Below, piece by piece: positions 52,293 to 59,991 of a stretch of 64,000 nt of DNA. Source of the stretch: Micromonospora siamensis (GTDB lineage Bacteria; Actinomycetota; Actinomycetes; Mycobacteriales; Micromonosporaceae); assembly GCF_900090305.1 (NCBI RefSeq), contig NZ_LT607751.1:806001-870000 (forward strand), written 5' to 3'. The position numbers and the translations under genes were made by a program. Within the stretch, counting starts at the first letter, position 1, and each line of letters begins with the position of its first letter. The notes under the pieces are model-generated. The model was not told the DNA's origin, did not search any database, and saw nothing but the letters and a program-made list of their open reading frames with translations.

Positions 52293-53719
52293 GCGGCACC
52301 TTCCAGGATCTCGCCGTCGATGACCCGCAGCCGGCCGTAGGTGTGTGCCATGTCGCGGATCTCGTCATCGGTGAGGTAGGAGAACCGGACCCGCATCGGC
52401 GTCGGGTCACCGTCGATCACGACGAACCCGACACCGGGCAGGCTCTGGGGGATGCGGTCACACAGCGCGCCCCGGTCCCGCATCCCTTCCCCGAGGACCA
52501 GGTCCACCTGAGCGGCTTCGGCCAGCCGGAGGCCGATGCGGGTCGGGAAGAGGTCGCGGAACGGCAGCACCTCTTTGCGTGGGTCCTGGATCGCGGCCAG
52601 GACGTGGACGCCGACCGCGCGGCCCTGGCTGAGCAGGATGGACAGGGCGGCCTTGATGCGGTCTTTGAGCTGCCGGTCGGTGAGGTAGGCGGTGAGGTTG
52701 GCCAGCTCGTCGATGACCAGGACGATCAGCGGCTCGTCCGGTGTCGGGGTGTGCTGGCGGGTACGGCCGTAGAGCTTGGCGGCTCGCCGCTTGGCCTCGG
52801 TGGCGGCTTCCTCGATCAGCTCGCACATCGCCGCGTAGTCCTTGCAGGCGAAGCGGGAGAACATCGGGGCGCCCATGCCGAGTTCCATGCCGCCCTTGGG
52901 ATCGAGGCCCCAGATCTGCACGAGGCCGGAGGTGACGCCGTTGGCGAGGGAGCGGACGACGGACCAGATGACCGAGCCCTTCCCGGCTCCGGTGGCGCCC
53001 ACGACGAGGACCTGTGTGCCGAACAGCCGCAGGTCGTAGCCGTCGCCGTCCTCGCGCTTCCCGACCGGCAGGGCGGTGAACTCCGGCACCGCCGGCACCG
53101 GAACCGGCCGGACCAGCTTGGCGAGAGGGTCGCCGCGGAATAGGTGCAGCAGCACCACATCGGGCCGGGGACCGGGTGCGGCTTTGACCTGCCGGACACC
53201 GAAGGTGTGGGCGAGGCGTTCCGCCACCTTGGCGAAGTCGTCGGGGATCTGCCCAGTCACCATCCGCACCGTCACCACGTCCACGCCCGAGGCGCACCGC
53301 ACCTTCCGCAGCACGGGAAGGACGGTGTGCGAGTCGAAGGAGACGGCCAACTTGGCGGTGACCATGGCGGCGTGCCAGTTGCGGCGGTAGACCATGCGGC
53401 GGTAGCGGGACAGGACCGGCCACCAGCCGAACCGCAGCCACGACCCCCGATGCGCGAACGCCCACACCGTCGACACCAGCGCCACGGCTGTCACCACGGC
53501 GGTGGGGCCGAGCCACCCGAACCGGAGGTAGAGCCAGCCGAAGAAGACGGCCGGGGTGGTGACGTACCAGAAGCGGATGAGCACGAGGACCAGGCGGCCG
53601 AGGGCTTTGGCGGTCCACCAGGACAGGGCCAGCCACATCGGGATGCGGACGAACGGTGTACGGACGTTGATCGGAGCGCCCTCGATCCGGTCGCCTCGGA
53701 TCACGTTGACCAGCGGCAT
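52289..53719 (-). CDS. TraB-type FtsK/SpoIIIE DNA translocase
   Basis: A 476-residue conjugal motor. Two or three membrane helices occupy about residues 25-95 (LALSWWTAKALGRLVLVLIRF, GPTAVVTAVALVSTVWAF). The ATPase has Walker A VVGATGAGKGS near residue 240 and Walker B LIVLVIDELANL near 330, plus LLSQGRAVGVHVLAAIQDPRKE. This matches TraB of pSAM2-like elements, which moves double-stranded DNA between mycelial cells. A recognisable FtsK gamma domain for clt recognition is not obvious at the C-terminus. Confidence 0.9.
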   Translation of the reverse strand: MPLVNVIRGDRIEGAPINVRTPFVRIPMWLALSWWTAKALGRLVLVLIRFWYVTTPAVFFGWLYLRFGWLGPTAVVTAVALVSTVWAFAHRGSWLRFGWWPVLSRYRRMVYRRNWHAAMVTAKLAVSFDSHTVLPVLRKVRCASGVDVVTVRMVTGQIPDDFAKVAERLAHTFGVRQVKAAPGPRPDVVLLHLFRGDPLAKLVRPVPVPAVPEFTALPVGKREDGDGYDLRLFGTQVLVVGATGAGKGSVIWSVVRSLANGVTSGLVQIWGLDPKGGMELGMGAPMFSRFACKDYAAMCELIEEAATEAKRRAAKLYGRTRQHTPTPDEPLIVLVIDELANLTAYLTDRQLKDRIKAALSILLSQGRAVGVHVLAAIQDPRKEVLPFRDLFPTRIGLRLAEAAQVDLVLGEGMRDRGALCDRIPQSLPGVGFVVIDGDPTPMRVRFSYLTDDEIRDMAHTYGRLRVIDGEILEGAA

Positions 53720-53722
53720 GGC

Positions 53723-54184
53723 TCAGCCCTCCCGCATGGTCGCGGCGGTGGTGAACAGGGAGCCCTGCCCCGGGGTGCCGGCACGGCGGATCACCCGGCG
53801 GCGCACCGGTATCCGGGCCGGGGCGAGGGCGGTGAGGTTGACCGGGCCGGACTCCGGGGCGGGGACGTAGCGGGTCATGGTCGGCAGCCACCGGCCCCGG
53901 CCGAGGACCGCCCGCAGGTCGACGCGGTCGGCCACGTGCGGGGCGATCAGATCGGGGTCGAGGTGCCGCAGCTTCACCACCGTCCGAGCCAGAGCAGCGG
54001 CGGCGGCCGAGATCTCGACCAGGGCGGCGACGCGGACCGCGTCGGACGGGACGGTGGTGTAGACCTCGCGGACGGCCCGGATGCCGGGGCCGGCGAGGCG
54101 CATCACGGTGCGGCGGTGGGTGGTGCGGCGTGGGGCGGGGCGCGGGTTCCCGACGATGCGGGCAGCGTCAGCTAGCGTGGGCAT
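53723..54184 (-). CDS. AICE-associated protein of unknown function
   Basis: A 153-residue basic protein directly upstream of traB (3-bp gap). It starts MPTLADAARIVGNPRPAPRRTT and contains a helical centre (VAALVEISAAAAALARTVVKLRHLDP in part) and an Arg-rich C-terminal part (RIPVRRRVIRRAG). Proteins of this size and charge commonly precede traB in these elements, but I recognise no domain. ATG with AAGGAG upstream. Confidence 0.6.
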   Translation of the reverse strand: MPTLADAARIVGNPRPAPRRTTHRRTVMRLAGPGIRAVREVYTTVPSDAVRVAALVEISAAAAALARTVVKLRHLDPDLIAPHVADRVDLRAVLGRGRWLPTMTRYVPAPESGPVNLTALAPARIPVRRRVIRRAGTPGQGSLFTTAATMREG

Positions 54185-54273
54185 CAGCCCAACTCCTTCC
54201 AGGGAGAACGGGTCAGGGCGCGGGGCGGGAATCGTCTTGGCGGAGGAGGCCCGCCCCGCGCGTGCAGTTCTGG

Positions 54274-54705
54274 TCAGGCCGCCTGCTTCGGCGCGGCGAC
54301 GGTGGTGGGCTCGGTCATGGCGCCGGCGCGGATCGACCACGCCTGACGCGCCCGGCACTTCCCCGAGCCCTTGCACCGCTGCGAATCGACGTACGGGGTG
54401 AGGGTCACGTCGGTGAACTCCACCGCCGGCGGGTAACCCGGGATCTTCGACGCCGGCGGCACCGGCTGGACCGGCGCGGCGATCTTCACCTTCACTTCCT
54501 TCGACCCGCCGAACTTCCCGGCCTCCGGGTCCAGGTCCAGGACCTTGACCACCCACAGCCGCTCGCCGGTGTCCTTGTCGCGGGCCTGGTCGTCGCCCTG
54601 GCCGCGCTTGTCAAAGTCCGTCACCGGCTCCACCCCCAGGCACAGCGCACCCGCCGGGAAGACGTAGTCGAACGGAACCGGAACCTTGATCGAGTTGGGG
54701 ACCAT
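54274..54705 (-). CDS. Pra-like activator of element replication, integration and excision
   Basis: A 143-residue protein resembling the pSAM2 activator Pra: IKVPVPFDYVFPAGALCLGVEPVTDFD at the start taken in pieces, then QARDKDTGERLWVVKVLDLDPEA, a Lys-rich strand KEVKVKI, and PPAVEFTDVTLTPYVDS followed by AWSIRAGAM. In pSAM2, Pra switches on the rep-xis-int operon. Here it lies at the head of the leftward gene set, with GGAGGTC ten bases before its ATG, facing the regulatory region at 54706-54974. Confidence 0.72.
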   Translation of the reverse strand: MVPNSIKVPVPFDYVFPAGALCLGVEPVTDFDKRGQGDDQARDKDTGERLWVVKVLDLDPEAGKFGGSKEVKVKIAAPVQPVPPASKIPGYPPAVEFTDVTLTPYVDSQRCKGSGKCRARQAWSIRAGAMTEPTTVAAPKQAA

Positions 54706-54974
54706 GCCCAGACCTCCTGTTGAGTCGGCCGGCCTTCCCGGCCCTTGACCGCTTCGCCGCCGGGCTTCCGGCGTAGTTCGATAATGCTCGCTGTCTGACG
54801 CATCGTCAAGCAATTGCGCGCAATTGCTCTAGACTTGGGTCTGCCAGGTTCCGTCACCCGCACCAACTCGCCCCGGTTGTGCAGTCAGCGACCGGGGCGA
54901 TTGCGTGGAGATGCGCAGCAGTGCAGCATCGAGGTATCTGCGTCGCGGGGCGCAGCGATGGAAGGGGCCTGAGG
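54706..54974. other. Divergent control region of the element
   Basis: A 269-bp gap between the leftward pra/tra/rep genes and the rightward regulatory operon. It contains a perfect 20-bp palindrome (54809-54828) and an adjoining TAGACT hexamer (54830-54835) suited as a rightward -10 box. Locally AT-rich compared with its surroundings. No gene is seen. Confidence 0.5.
54809..54828. promoter_or_regulatory. Perfect 20-bp palindrome, probable operator
   Basis: AGCAATTGCGCGCAATTGCT is its own reverse complement. It sits directly before a possible -10 hexamer and midway between the divergent operons, the expected place for a repressor site such as that of KorSA in pSAM2. Which of the element's regulators binds it is unknown. 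Confidence 0.6.
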
Positions 54975-55178
54975 ATGCAGAACCTGGAGTTCCTGTGGAA
55001 GGACGTCAGCTCCGGCGGCGGCGGCTGCCCGGCGCTCTACAAGACCGAGGGCGGCTACGTCGTCCAGGGCATCAAGCTCGATGACGAGACTCGTGCGCAG
55101 CTCCGCCAGCTGGCGGACAACGAGGACGGCGTCTTCGTGCCGGCGAACGTTCTCGACCGCCTGCGCGAGATGGGCTGA
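54975..55178 (+). CDS. Small acidic protein of a regulator cassette
   Basis: A 67-residue protein (MQNLEFLWKDVSSGGGGCPAL at start). The WKDVSSGGGGCPA core followed by VVQGIKL and a C-terminal FVPANVLDRLREM recalls the layout of DUF397 proteins, small partners of DUF5753 helix-turn-helix regulators, but the match is loose. It heads a three-gene rightward operon (2-bp gap to the next gene) that ends in such a regulator. ATG with GAGG close upstream. Confidence 0.6.
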   Translation: MQNLEFLWKDVSSGGGGCPALYKTEGGYVVQGIKLDDETRAQLRQLADNEDGVFVPANVLDRLREMG

Positions 55179-55180
55179 AC

Positions 55181-55726
55181 ATGGGAGCACCGCTCACCGA
55201 CGACGAGTTCGCCGACCAGCTCCGCACGTTCGATCACACCGCGTTCCGGTTGGAGCTCCAGCCGGCGTACCTGGAGCCCAGCGAGCACGACACGGTGGCG
55301 AGGTTCTTGGCAGGCGACCCGGAGCCCCCGACTGAGGTTCCCGGGCTTGCCGCCTGGTTCGGGCAGATCACCGAGTTGACGCAGCAGGGCAAGCGGATCG
55401 AACGCGTGCGGGTGCACGAGGACCCGCCGACCGACTACCAGCGGTGGGAACGTTGGATCGGCCGGTGGAACGTCGAAGCCGGCGAGGATATCCACTACCT
55501 GACGCGTGCGAGAGCCCATGAGATCGGCTTGCTACCCGCAGCCGGCGACGTCGACTGGTGGTTGCTGGATTCCAGCCGACTGATCATGATGCGGTTCGAC
55601 AAGGTCGGCCACCGAATCGGCAACGAACTGGTGACTGACCCGACGGCCGTGGTGCAGGCGTGTGCGTGGCGGGACCTGGCAGTCCACTACGCCGCTCCGA
55701 CCGACGCGCGGAGCACAGCCGCCTAG
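55181..55726 (+). CDS. DUF6879 family protein
   Basis: A 181-residue protein resembling the DUF6879 family: FDHTAFRLELQPAYLEPSEHDTVARFLAG taken in parts, RVRVHEDPPTDYQRWERWIGRWN, and DWWLLDSSRLIMMRFD. Such proteins are regularly encoded beside DUF5753 helix-turn-helix regulators in actinomycetes and are thought to be part of the same switch. Cytosolic; function not proven. Confidence 0.75.
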   Translation: MGAPLTDDEFADQLRTFDHTAFRLELQPAYLEPSEHDTVARFLAGDPEPPTEVPGLAAWFGQITELTQQGKRIERVRVHEDPPTDYQRWERWIGRWNVEAGEDIHYLTRARAHEIGLLPAAGDVDWWLLDSSRLIMMRFDKVGHRIGNELVTDPTAVVQACAWRDLAVHYAAPTDARSTAA

Positions 55727-55743
55727 CACGAGGAAGTCATGCA

Positions 55744-56592
55744 ATGAATCCGATCGAAGAGTGGCTGACCCAGCCCGAAGGACTGGCCGATCGCCTGCGT
55801 GCCCTGCGCACGCAGGCCGGCCTGTCCGGCAAGCAGCTCGCCGACGCGAACGGCTGGGCACCGTCGAAGGTTTCCCGACTGGAGAACGGCCGGCAGATGC
55901 CGGCGCCCGCCGATCTGTATGCGTGGGCACGCGCCTGCGGTGCCGATGAAACCGCCGCGCAGGGTCTGGTGCGGATGCTCGACGAGGTCCAGGCCGCGCA
56001 CCGCAGCTTCCGCCGCCGGATGCGTCAGGGCCAAGCCGCCGTCCAGGACAGCTACAACCAGCTTGTCGCCGAATCGCGCCTGGTCCGGCACTTCGAGACC
56101 GTGTACGTACCCGGGCTACTCCAGACCGCCGACTACGCCCGCCGCGTGCTCACCGAGATGGTCGAGCTGCACAACCTCGACATCATCGACGTGGACGCCG
56201 CCGTAGCCACCCGCATGCAGCGCCAGCACCTCCTGTACGACACCAGCAAGCGGTTCGAGTTCCTACTAGCCGAGCCCGTGCTGCGGTGGCTGCTGTGCCC
56301 GCCCGACGTCATGCGCGGCCAGCTTGACCGCCTACAAACCGTCGTTGGCCTGCCCAACATCCGCTTCGGCGTACTGCCGTTCGGCGTCCAGCTCGCCACG
56401 ACGCCGCAGAACTCATTCCAGATGTACGACGACGTAGCCATCGTTGAAACCTTCGTCGGCGAGACGACCCATCGAGATGACGAAGCCGCGGCGTACGCCA
56501 AGGCCATCGAACGACTCTGGAACGAGGCTGCCACCGGCGAAGACGCCCGGCGACTCATCGTTCGCGCAGCTCAAGAACTTGCGAACCAATGA
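55744..56592 (+). CDS. XRE-family regulator with DUF5753 domain
   Basis: A 282-residue DNA-binding regulator. Residues about 15-70 are an XRE helix-turn-helix (LRALRTQAGLSGKQLADANGW, SKVSRLENGRQMP). Residues about 100-275 are the DUF5753 domain (VYVPGLLQTADYAR, RMQRQHLL, LLAEPVLRW, NIRFGVLPFG). This is the same architecture as WhiJ-type regulators. With the two preceding small genes it forms a self-contained switch, probably governing element maintenance. ATG at 55744; the downstream gene converges. Confidence 0.88.
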   Translation: MNPIEEWLTQPEGLADRLRALRTQAGLSGKQLADANGWAPSKVSRLENGRQMPAPADLYAWARACGADETAAQGLVRMLDEVQAAHRSFRRRMRQGQAAVQDSYNQLVAESRLVRHFETVYVPGLLQTADYARRVLTEMVELHNLDIIDVDAAVATRMQRQHLLYDTSKRFEFLLAEPVLRWLLCPPDVMRGQLDRLQTVVGLPNIRFGVLPFGVQLATTPQNSFQMYDDVAIVETFVGETTHRDDEAAAYAKAIERLWNEAATGEDARRLIVRAAQELANQ

Positions 56593-56637
56593 CGTCAGAC
56601 CGAGCTGAACCCGATCGTTCAATAGGCCGCGCCTAAC

Positions 56638-57723
56638 CTACCTGCGCCGGCCTCCAACCAGCTGAAGCACAGGCCTTGCGGGGGTGGCTTGTCCACCCCC
56701 TTCTAGCACGACTGGCACCAACCCGAAGACATGCTTGTTCAGTTCTGAGCTGTGAAGGTGCACTTCGTCCGCGAGCGAGGTGCGTCCCTTCTCCTGTCGC
56801 AATGCGGCGAAAACCTTGCTGAGTAGTTGTGAAGTCTCTCGGGAGATCCCGCCGATTTCGTTCTTCCGGTACCCCAGCTGCGATAGCTTCTGGGCCGCTA
56901 CCTTGTATTTCCAATCGCTCAGCAGGCCAAGTTCGTGCAGGCGATAGGCAAAGGCAAAAGCCGAGACCTTCCATCGCCGCTTGGCGACAAGAATTTGATC
57001 GGGTGTTGATGCAATTGACTGAGCCAATAGCCCTGACCGTGGCATAAGTAAGGCGGAAGCAAATCTGTTCGCTTCGTCCTCGGCTTCTGTTCCATAGGCG
57101 GCTCTATCGCCGCCATGAAGTACAAGGTGACCCAACTCGTGAGCCGCATCAAACCGTCCGCGCTCACCAGATTTAGTGGTGTTAAGGAAGGCGAACGGCG
57201 TACCCCGTCGGAAGATCGAGAAGGCGTCCACGCTGATGCAGTCGGAGGCAAGCGAGAAGACGCGCACACCGTTCGCTTCGAGCAAATGAACCATGTTGGG
57301 TATTGGTTGTTCGCCTAGCCCCCACAGCCCTCGCAGCCTGCTCGCAGCTTGCTCGGGGTCGACCCCGGCGAGATTGGGGACCCTCATCTCGGGCAGCCTA
57401 AAGTTGCTCTCGATCCATGCATTGACGGTCATTGAAATCTGACCAGCAGCTATCGCCGACTCTCGGTCGATAGCGGTCATTTTCGACAGAGCCCGGAAGC
57501 TCACCGCCGGTAACGGGATGTCGTCAATCTGGTATTGCGAGAAAAAGCTCGTAGGGAAGTCAAGTGCCCTCGCGAGTGAATCCAGTGTCTCGATACTGGG
57601 CTGCTTATGGCCGTTCTCGAAGGCCGTAATGCTTCGTACCGAGACACCGGACACGGCGGCAAGATTGGCCAGTGTCATGCGACGCCTCCTACGACCAACC
57701 ACAAGTCGTGACGGCGTCAACAC
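56638..57723 (-). CDS. XRE helix-turn-helix / ImmA-IrrE zinc peptidase regulator
   Basis: A 361-residue fused regulator. Residues about 8-62 are an XRE helix-turn-helix (LANLAAVSGVSVRSITAFENG). The ImmA/IrrE peptidase part has the zinc motif HELGHLVLH with RFDAAHELGH before it and EANRFASALLMP supplying the third ligand Glu. ImmA proteases inactivate element repressors on damage signals and so trigger excision of ICEs. GTG start after AAGGGAG. GC content is clearly lower than in the tra/rep genes, and the next gene is 29 bp upstream in the same direction, so they form an operon. Confidence 0.85.
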   Translation of the reverse strand: MLTPSRLVVGRRRRRMTLANLAAVSGVSVRSITAFENGHKQPSIETLDSLARALDFPTSFFSQYQIDDIPLPAVSFRALSKMTAIDRESAIAAGQISMTVNAWIESNFRLPEMRVPNLAGVDPEQAASRLRGLWGLGEQPIPNMVHLLEANGVRVFSLASDCISVDAFSIFRRGTPFAFLNTTKSGERGRFDAAHELGHLVLHGGDRAAYGTEAEDEANRFASALLMPRSGLLAQSIASTPDQILVAKRRWKVSAFAFAYRLHELGLLSDWKYKVAAQKLSQLGYRKNEIGGISRETSQLLSKVFAALRQEKGRTSLADEVHLHSSELNKHVFGLVPVVLEGGGQATPARPVLQLVGGRRR

Positions 57724-57752
57724 TCCTGGCTCCCTTCTACATGGTTGGCTGC

Positions 57753-58448
57753 TCAGCCAGCGATTCTCTCAACATACACGTCCGGACCTTCGCCGTCTGG
57801 GCCGTCAGGGATGTCGAGGTCGACCTCGATCCCGCCGCCGCCCGACGGAGGAATTGGGCCGAAAACGATGTGCTCTTTCCAGCGGTTGACGGTCTTTCCG
57901 GCCATGTCGGTTGGCAACGACAGTTCGGAGACGATCCCGTCGATCGTCCACTTGTAAAGCAGGACCCAGGTGGGGATTAGCCCCGGCTCGGGTCCTTGCC
58001 CGATGTCGTCGAACAGCGGAAGCGGCACCGCGTTGCGGGGCCCGCCGAACACCGACCAGTTGTGCCGAACAAGCTGGGCAATTGCGGCACCTTTTGGGTT
58101 CTTGGTCTTCACTCCACGGCCGTGCGCGAGCCCGACGTCCCCGGTTCCACTCAGGGCGGTTACGGCGAAGGAGCCATCGGGGTGGATGGCGCGCAGCACG
58201 TTGTCTCGGTTGGTCCATGACCAGCCGCGGGGTATGACCTCCTCCCGGAGGTATCGGTTCGAGCGCGTCCAGAAGACGAAGCCCTTGGCTCCGGGCGAAT
58301 CAAGATCGGTGCAGAGCAGCGCATCTGCGCTCGCCAAGTACAGGGCTTGTTCGATGTCTCGGCGCGTAAGTCCAAGGTCGGCAAGGCGGGCGTCCGCCGC
58401 TTCGCCCTCGTACCAGACCTCGCCCTCGTCAAGCTGGTGATCTTCCAT
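57753..58448 (-). CDS. Hypothetical protein cotranscribed with ImmA/XRE regulator
   Basis: A 231-residue protein I do not recognise. It begins with an acidic helical part (DLGLTRRDIEQALYLASADALL), followed by GAKGFVFWTRSNRYLREEVIPRGW in pieces, WSWTNRDNVLRAI and a C-terminal Gly/Asp/Pro-rich acidic tail (GGGGIEVDLDIPDGPDG). No membrane segment or catalytic motif is clear. Its position ahead of the ImmA/XRE gene and behind a striking inverted repeat suggests a regulated two-gene unit, possibly a toxin or target of the peptidase (inference). GAGGGAGGG precedes the ATG. Confidence 0.65.
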   Translation of the reverse strand: MEDHQLDEGEVWYEGEAADARLADLGLTRRDIEQALYLASADALLCTDLDSPGAKGFVFWTRSNRYLREEVIPRGWSWTNRDNVLRAIHPDGSFAVTALSGTGDVGLAHGRGVKTKNPKGAAIAQLVRHNWSVFGGPRNAVPLPLFDDIGQGPEPGLIPTWVLLYKWTIDGIVSELSLPTDMAGKTVNRWKEHIVFGPIPPSGGGGIEVDLDIPDGPDGEGPDVYVERIAG

Positions 58449-58462
58449 GTATCCCTCCCTCA

Positions 58463-58506
58463 GGTTCCAAAAATCCTACCGCCAAGGAGGTCAGATTTTT
58501 GGAACC
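58463..58506 (-). promoter_or_regulatory. Widely spaced inverted repeat around a probable promoter
   Basis: GGTTCCAAAAATC (58463-58475) and its exact reverse complement (58494-58506) are separated by 18 bp, centre to centre about three helical turns. On the minus strand a TAGGAT hexamer lies between the arms, about 20 bp before the ribosome site of the 231-residue gene. This is the pattern of two operators bracketing a -10 region. The XRE/ImmA protein encoded downstream is the obvious candidate binder. Confidence 0.6.
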
Positions 58507-58983
58507 CACGCGGCGGGCGTGTCGGATTGCAAGATCTTAGAACGAGCGTTCGACGGACGCAAGCGGACCTCATGTCTCATCGCGAGGCGAGAGGCGGAGC
58601 GTGAAGACCGGCAGCAGCCTAACCGGCGTTGCCGAATTCCGCTCTATCAGATCAAGGCGGCCCGCAAGCGGGCCGCGCCGGCCGCGCTCGGCCTGCTGGC
58701 GGCGCAAGCGCCGGCATCGGCCGGCGCGCCGGCCGATAGGAGCTGTGCCTCCGGCGGGGGCCAGACGACTCCGAGATGGAGTTGCCGAACGGCTCCGGTG
58801 GGTGGGTGGTTGGGGAGCTGCCATCCCGTCTACCACCGACCCAGGCAAGCCGAGCAGGCCAGGGCCAGGGTGCCAAGGTCGTTCGTCCGGTAGGGCGCTC
58901 CACCTTGTCACCCTGGCCCTGGCCCGCTCCACGGAGTGTGGGTCGGCGGCAGACGAGATGGCACCTAGCAGGCGGGAGAAGGT
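58507..58983. other. Non-coding stretch inside the element
   Basis: 477 bp between the operator upstream of the 231-residue gene and the stop of the repeat protein. Open frames exist on both strands, but none has a ribosome site or protein-like composition. The part at 58660-58760 is a run of short GC-rich inverted motifs (GGCCGGCGCGCCGGCC-like). It may hold a terminator for the Pycsar operon; nothing else is seen. Confidence 0.35.
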
Positions 58984-59889
58984 CTACTTCTTCTTCAGCG
59001 CGTCATACGCTGCGGCTCCGAGCGCCCCTAGGACAATGCTGGACAGCATGGTGTACGGGACTTCTAGCATGTCTGCGACGTCTGGTCGTTCCGTCTTGAG
59101 CGTCACCCAGGCGTAGGAGACCAGGAACCAAACAAGGCCAACGGTTGACCATGCGACGACCGGCTGCCGTAGCCAAGCGCCGAACTCACGCAACGACTCT
59201 GCCCAGATCGATAGCAGAGCGACATCGGAGTTCATCTGCCGGTCGGTCTGCACGACAGCCTGTTCCAGGTCCTGCAAGGCGGTATCGATGGCCGTGGCAT
59301 AAAGGCTCTGCGGGCTCGTCAGCGCGATCCGGTAGGTAGTGCTGGTGTCCAGGCTGCCCAGCACGGCGCGGAGTTGAGTCTGCTGTGCCTTTAGGAGCGC
59401 GTCAAAGCCTGTTGTGGGGATGCGGAACTGGAGCCGTTGTGCGGCGGCGATGTCCTTGAGCTGGGCGCCGATCCGGGTCTGCTGTGCCTTCAGGAGCGCG
59501 TCAAAGCCTGTTGTGGGGATGCGGAACTGGAGCCGTTGTGCGGCGGCGATGTCCTTGAGCTGGGCGCCGATCCGGGTCTGCTGTGCCTTCAGGAGCGCGT
59601 CAAAGCCTGTTGTGGGGATGCGGAACTGGAGCCGTTGTGCGGCGGCGATGTCCTTGAGCTGGGCGCCGATCCGGGTCTGCTGTGCCTTCAGGAGCGCGTC
59701 AAAGCCTGTTGTGGGGATGCGGAACTGGAGCCGTTGTGCGGCGGCGATGTCCTTGAGCTGGGCGCCGATCCGGGTCTGCTGTGCCTTCAGGAGCGCGTCA
59801 AAGCCTGTTGTAGGGATGCGGAACTGGAGCCGCTGACCGGCGAGGAAGTCCCAGGATGCGCCTTCGGACAAGTGCGCCGCTCCCCCCAT
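58984..59889 (-). CDS. Repeat-containing membrane protein, third gene of the Pycsar-type locus
   Basis: A 301-residue protein of unknown family. Residues 19-171 are four full and one partial copy of a 33-residue unit (QRLQFRIPTTGFDALL, then KAQQTRIGAQLKDIAAA), nearly identical in protein and DNA. Residues about 172-242 are helical (LYATAIDTALQDLEQAV), followed by two hydrophobic segments at about 243-263 (VAWSTVGLVWFLVSYAW) and 281-295 (LSSIVLGALGAAAY), ending KKK. It could therefore be membrane-anchored with a repetitive cytosolic arm. The gene is 102 bp downstream of the effector in the same direction. Whether it is an accessory of the defence system, a second effector or unrelated is unknown. 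Confidence 0.75.
   Translation of the reverse strand: MGGAAHLSEGASWDFLAGQRLQFRIPTTGFDALLKAQQTRIGAQLKDIAAAQRLQFRIPTTGFDALLKAQQTRIGAQLKDIAAAQRLQFRIPTTGFDALLKAQQTRIGAQLKDIAAAQRLQFRIPTTGFDALLKAQQTRIGAQLKDIAAAQRLQFRIPTTGFDALLKAQQTQLRAVLGSLDTSTTYRIALTSPQSLYATAIDTALQDLEQAVVQTDRQMNSDVALLSIWAESLREFGAWLRQPVVAWSTVGLVWFLVSYAWVTLKTERPDVADMLEVPYTMLSSIVLGALGAAAYDALKKK
59377..59835 (-). repeat. 99-bp direct tandem repeats (4 full plus 1 partial)
   Basis: The unit recurs every 99 bp (GTCAAAGCCTGTTGTGGGGA begins at 59401, 59500, 59599 and 59698; a one-base variant begins at 59797). Internal copies are identical; only the end copies carry changes (TTTAGG for TTCAGG in the first, TTGTAGGG in the last). The period is a multiple of three, so copy-number change keeps the frame. 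Such identity points to recent expansion. Confidence 0.97.
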
Positions 59890-59991
59890 CGAGATCTTGC
59901 TAGGCCTCGAACGATGCTACCGCTCCGCGCAGCACCCCAGCCGGCTGTGAGCTGGCCGGAGCAAGAGTCACTTGCTCGGCCGATGCCGAGG

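Noticed and set aside
58447..59116. Plus-strand genes between the operator and the repeat protein
   Set aside because: Translations are Arg/Pro/Ser-rich without motifs and extend antisense into the repeat-protein gene.
59377..59835. CRISPR array
   Set aside because: The 99-bp units are contiguous, have no variable spacers and encode in-frame protein repeats.
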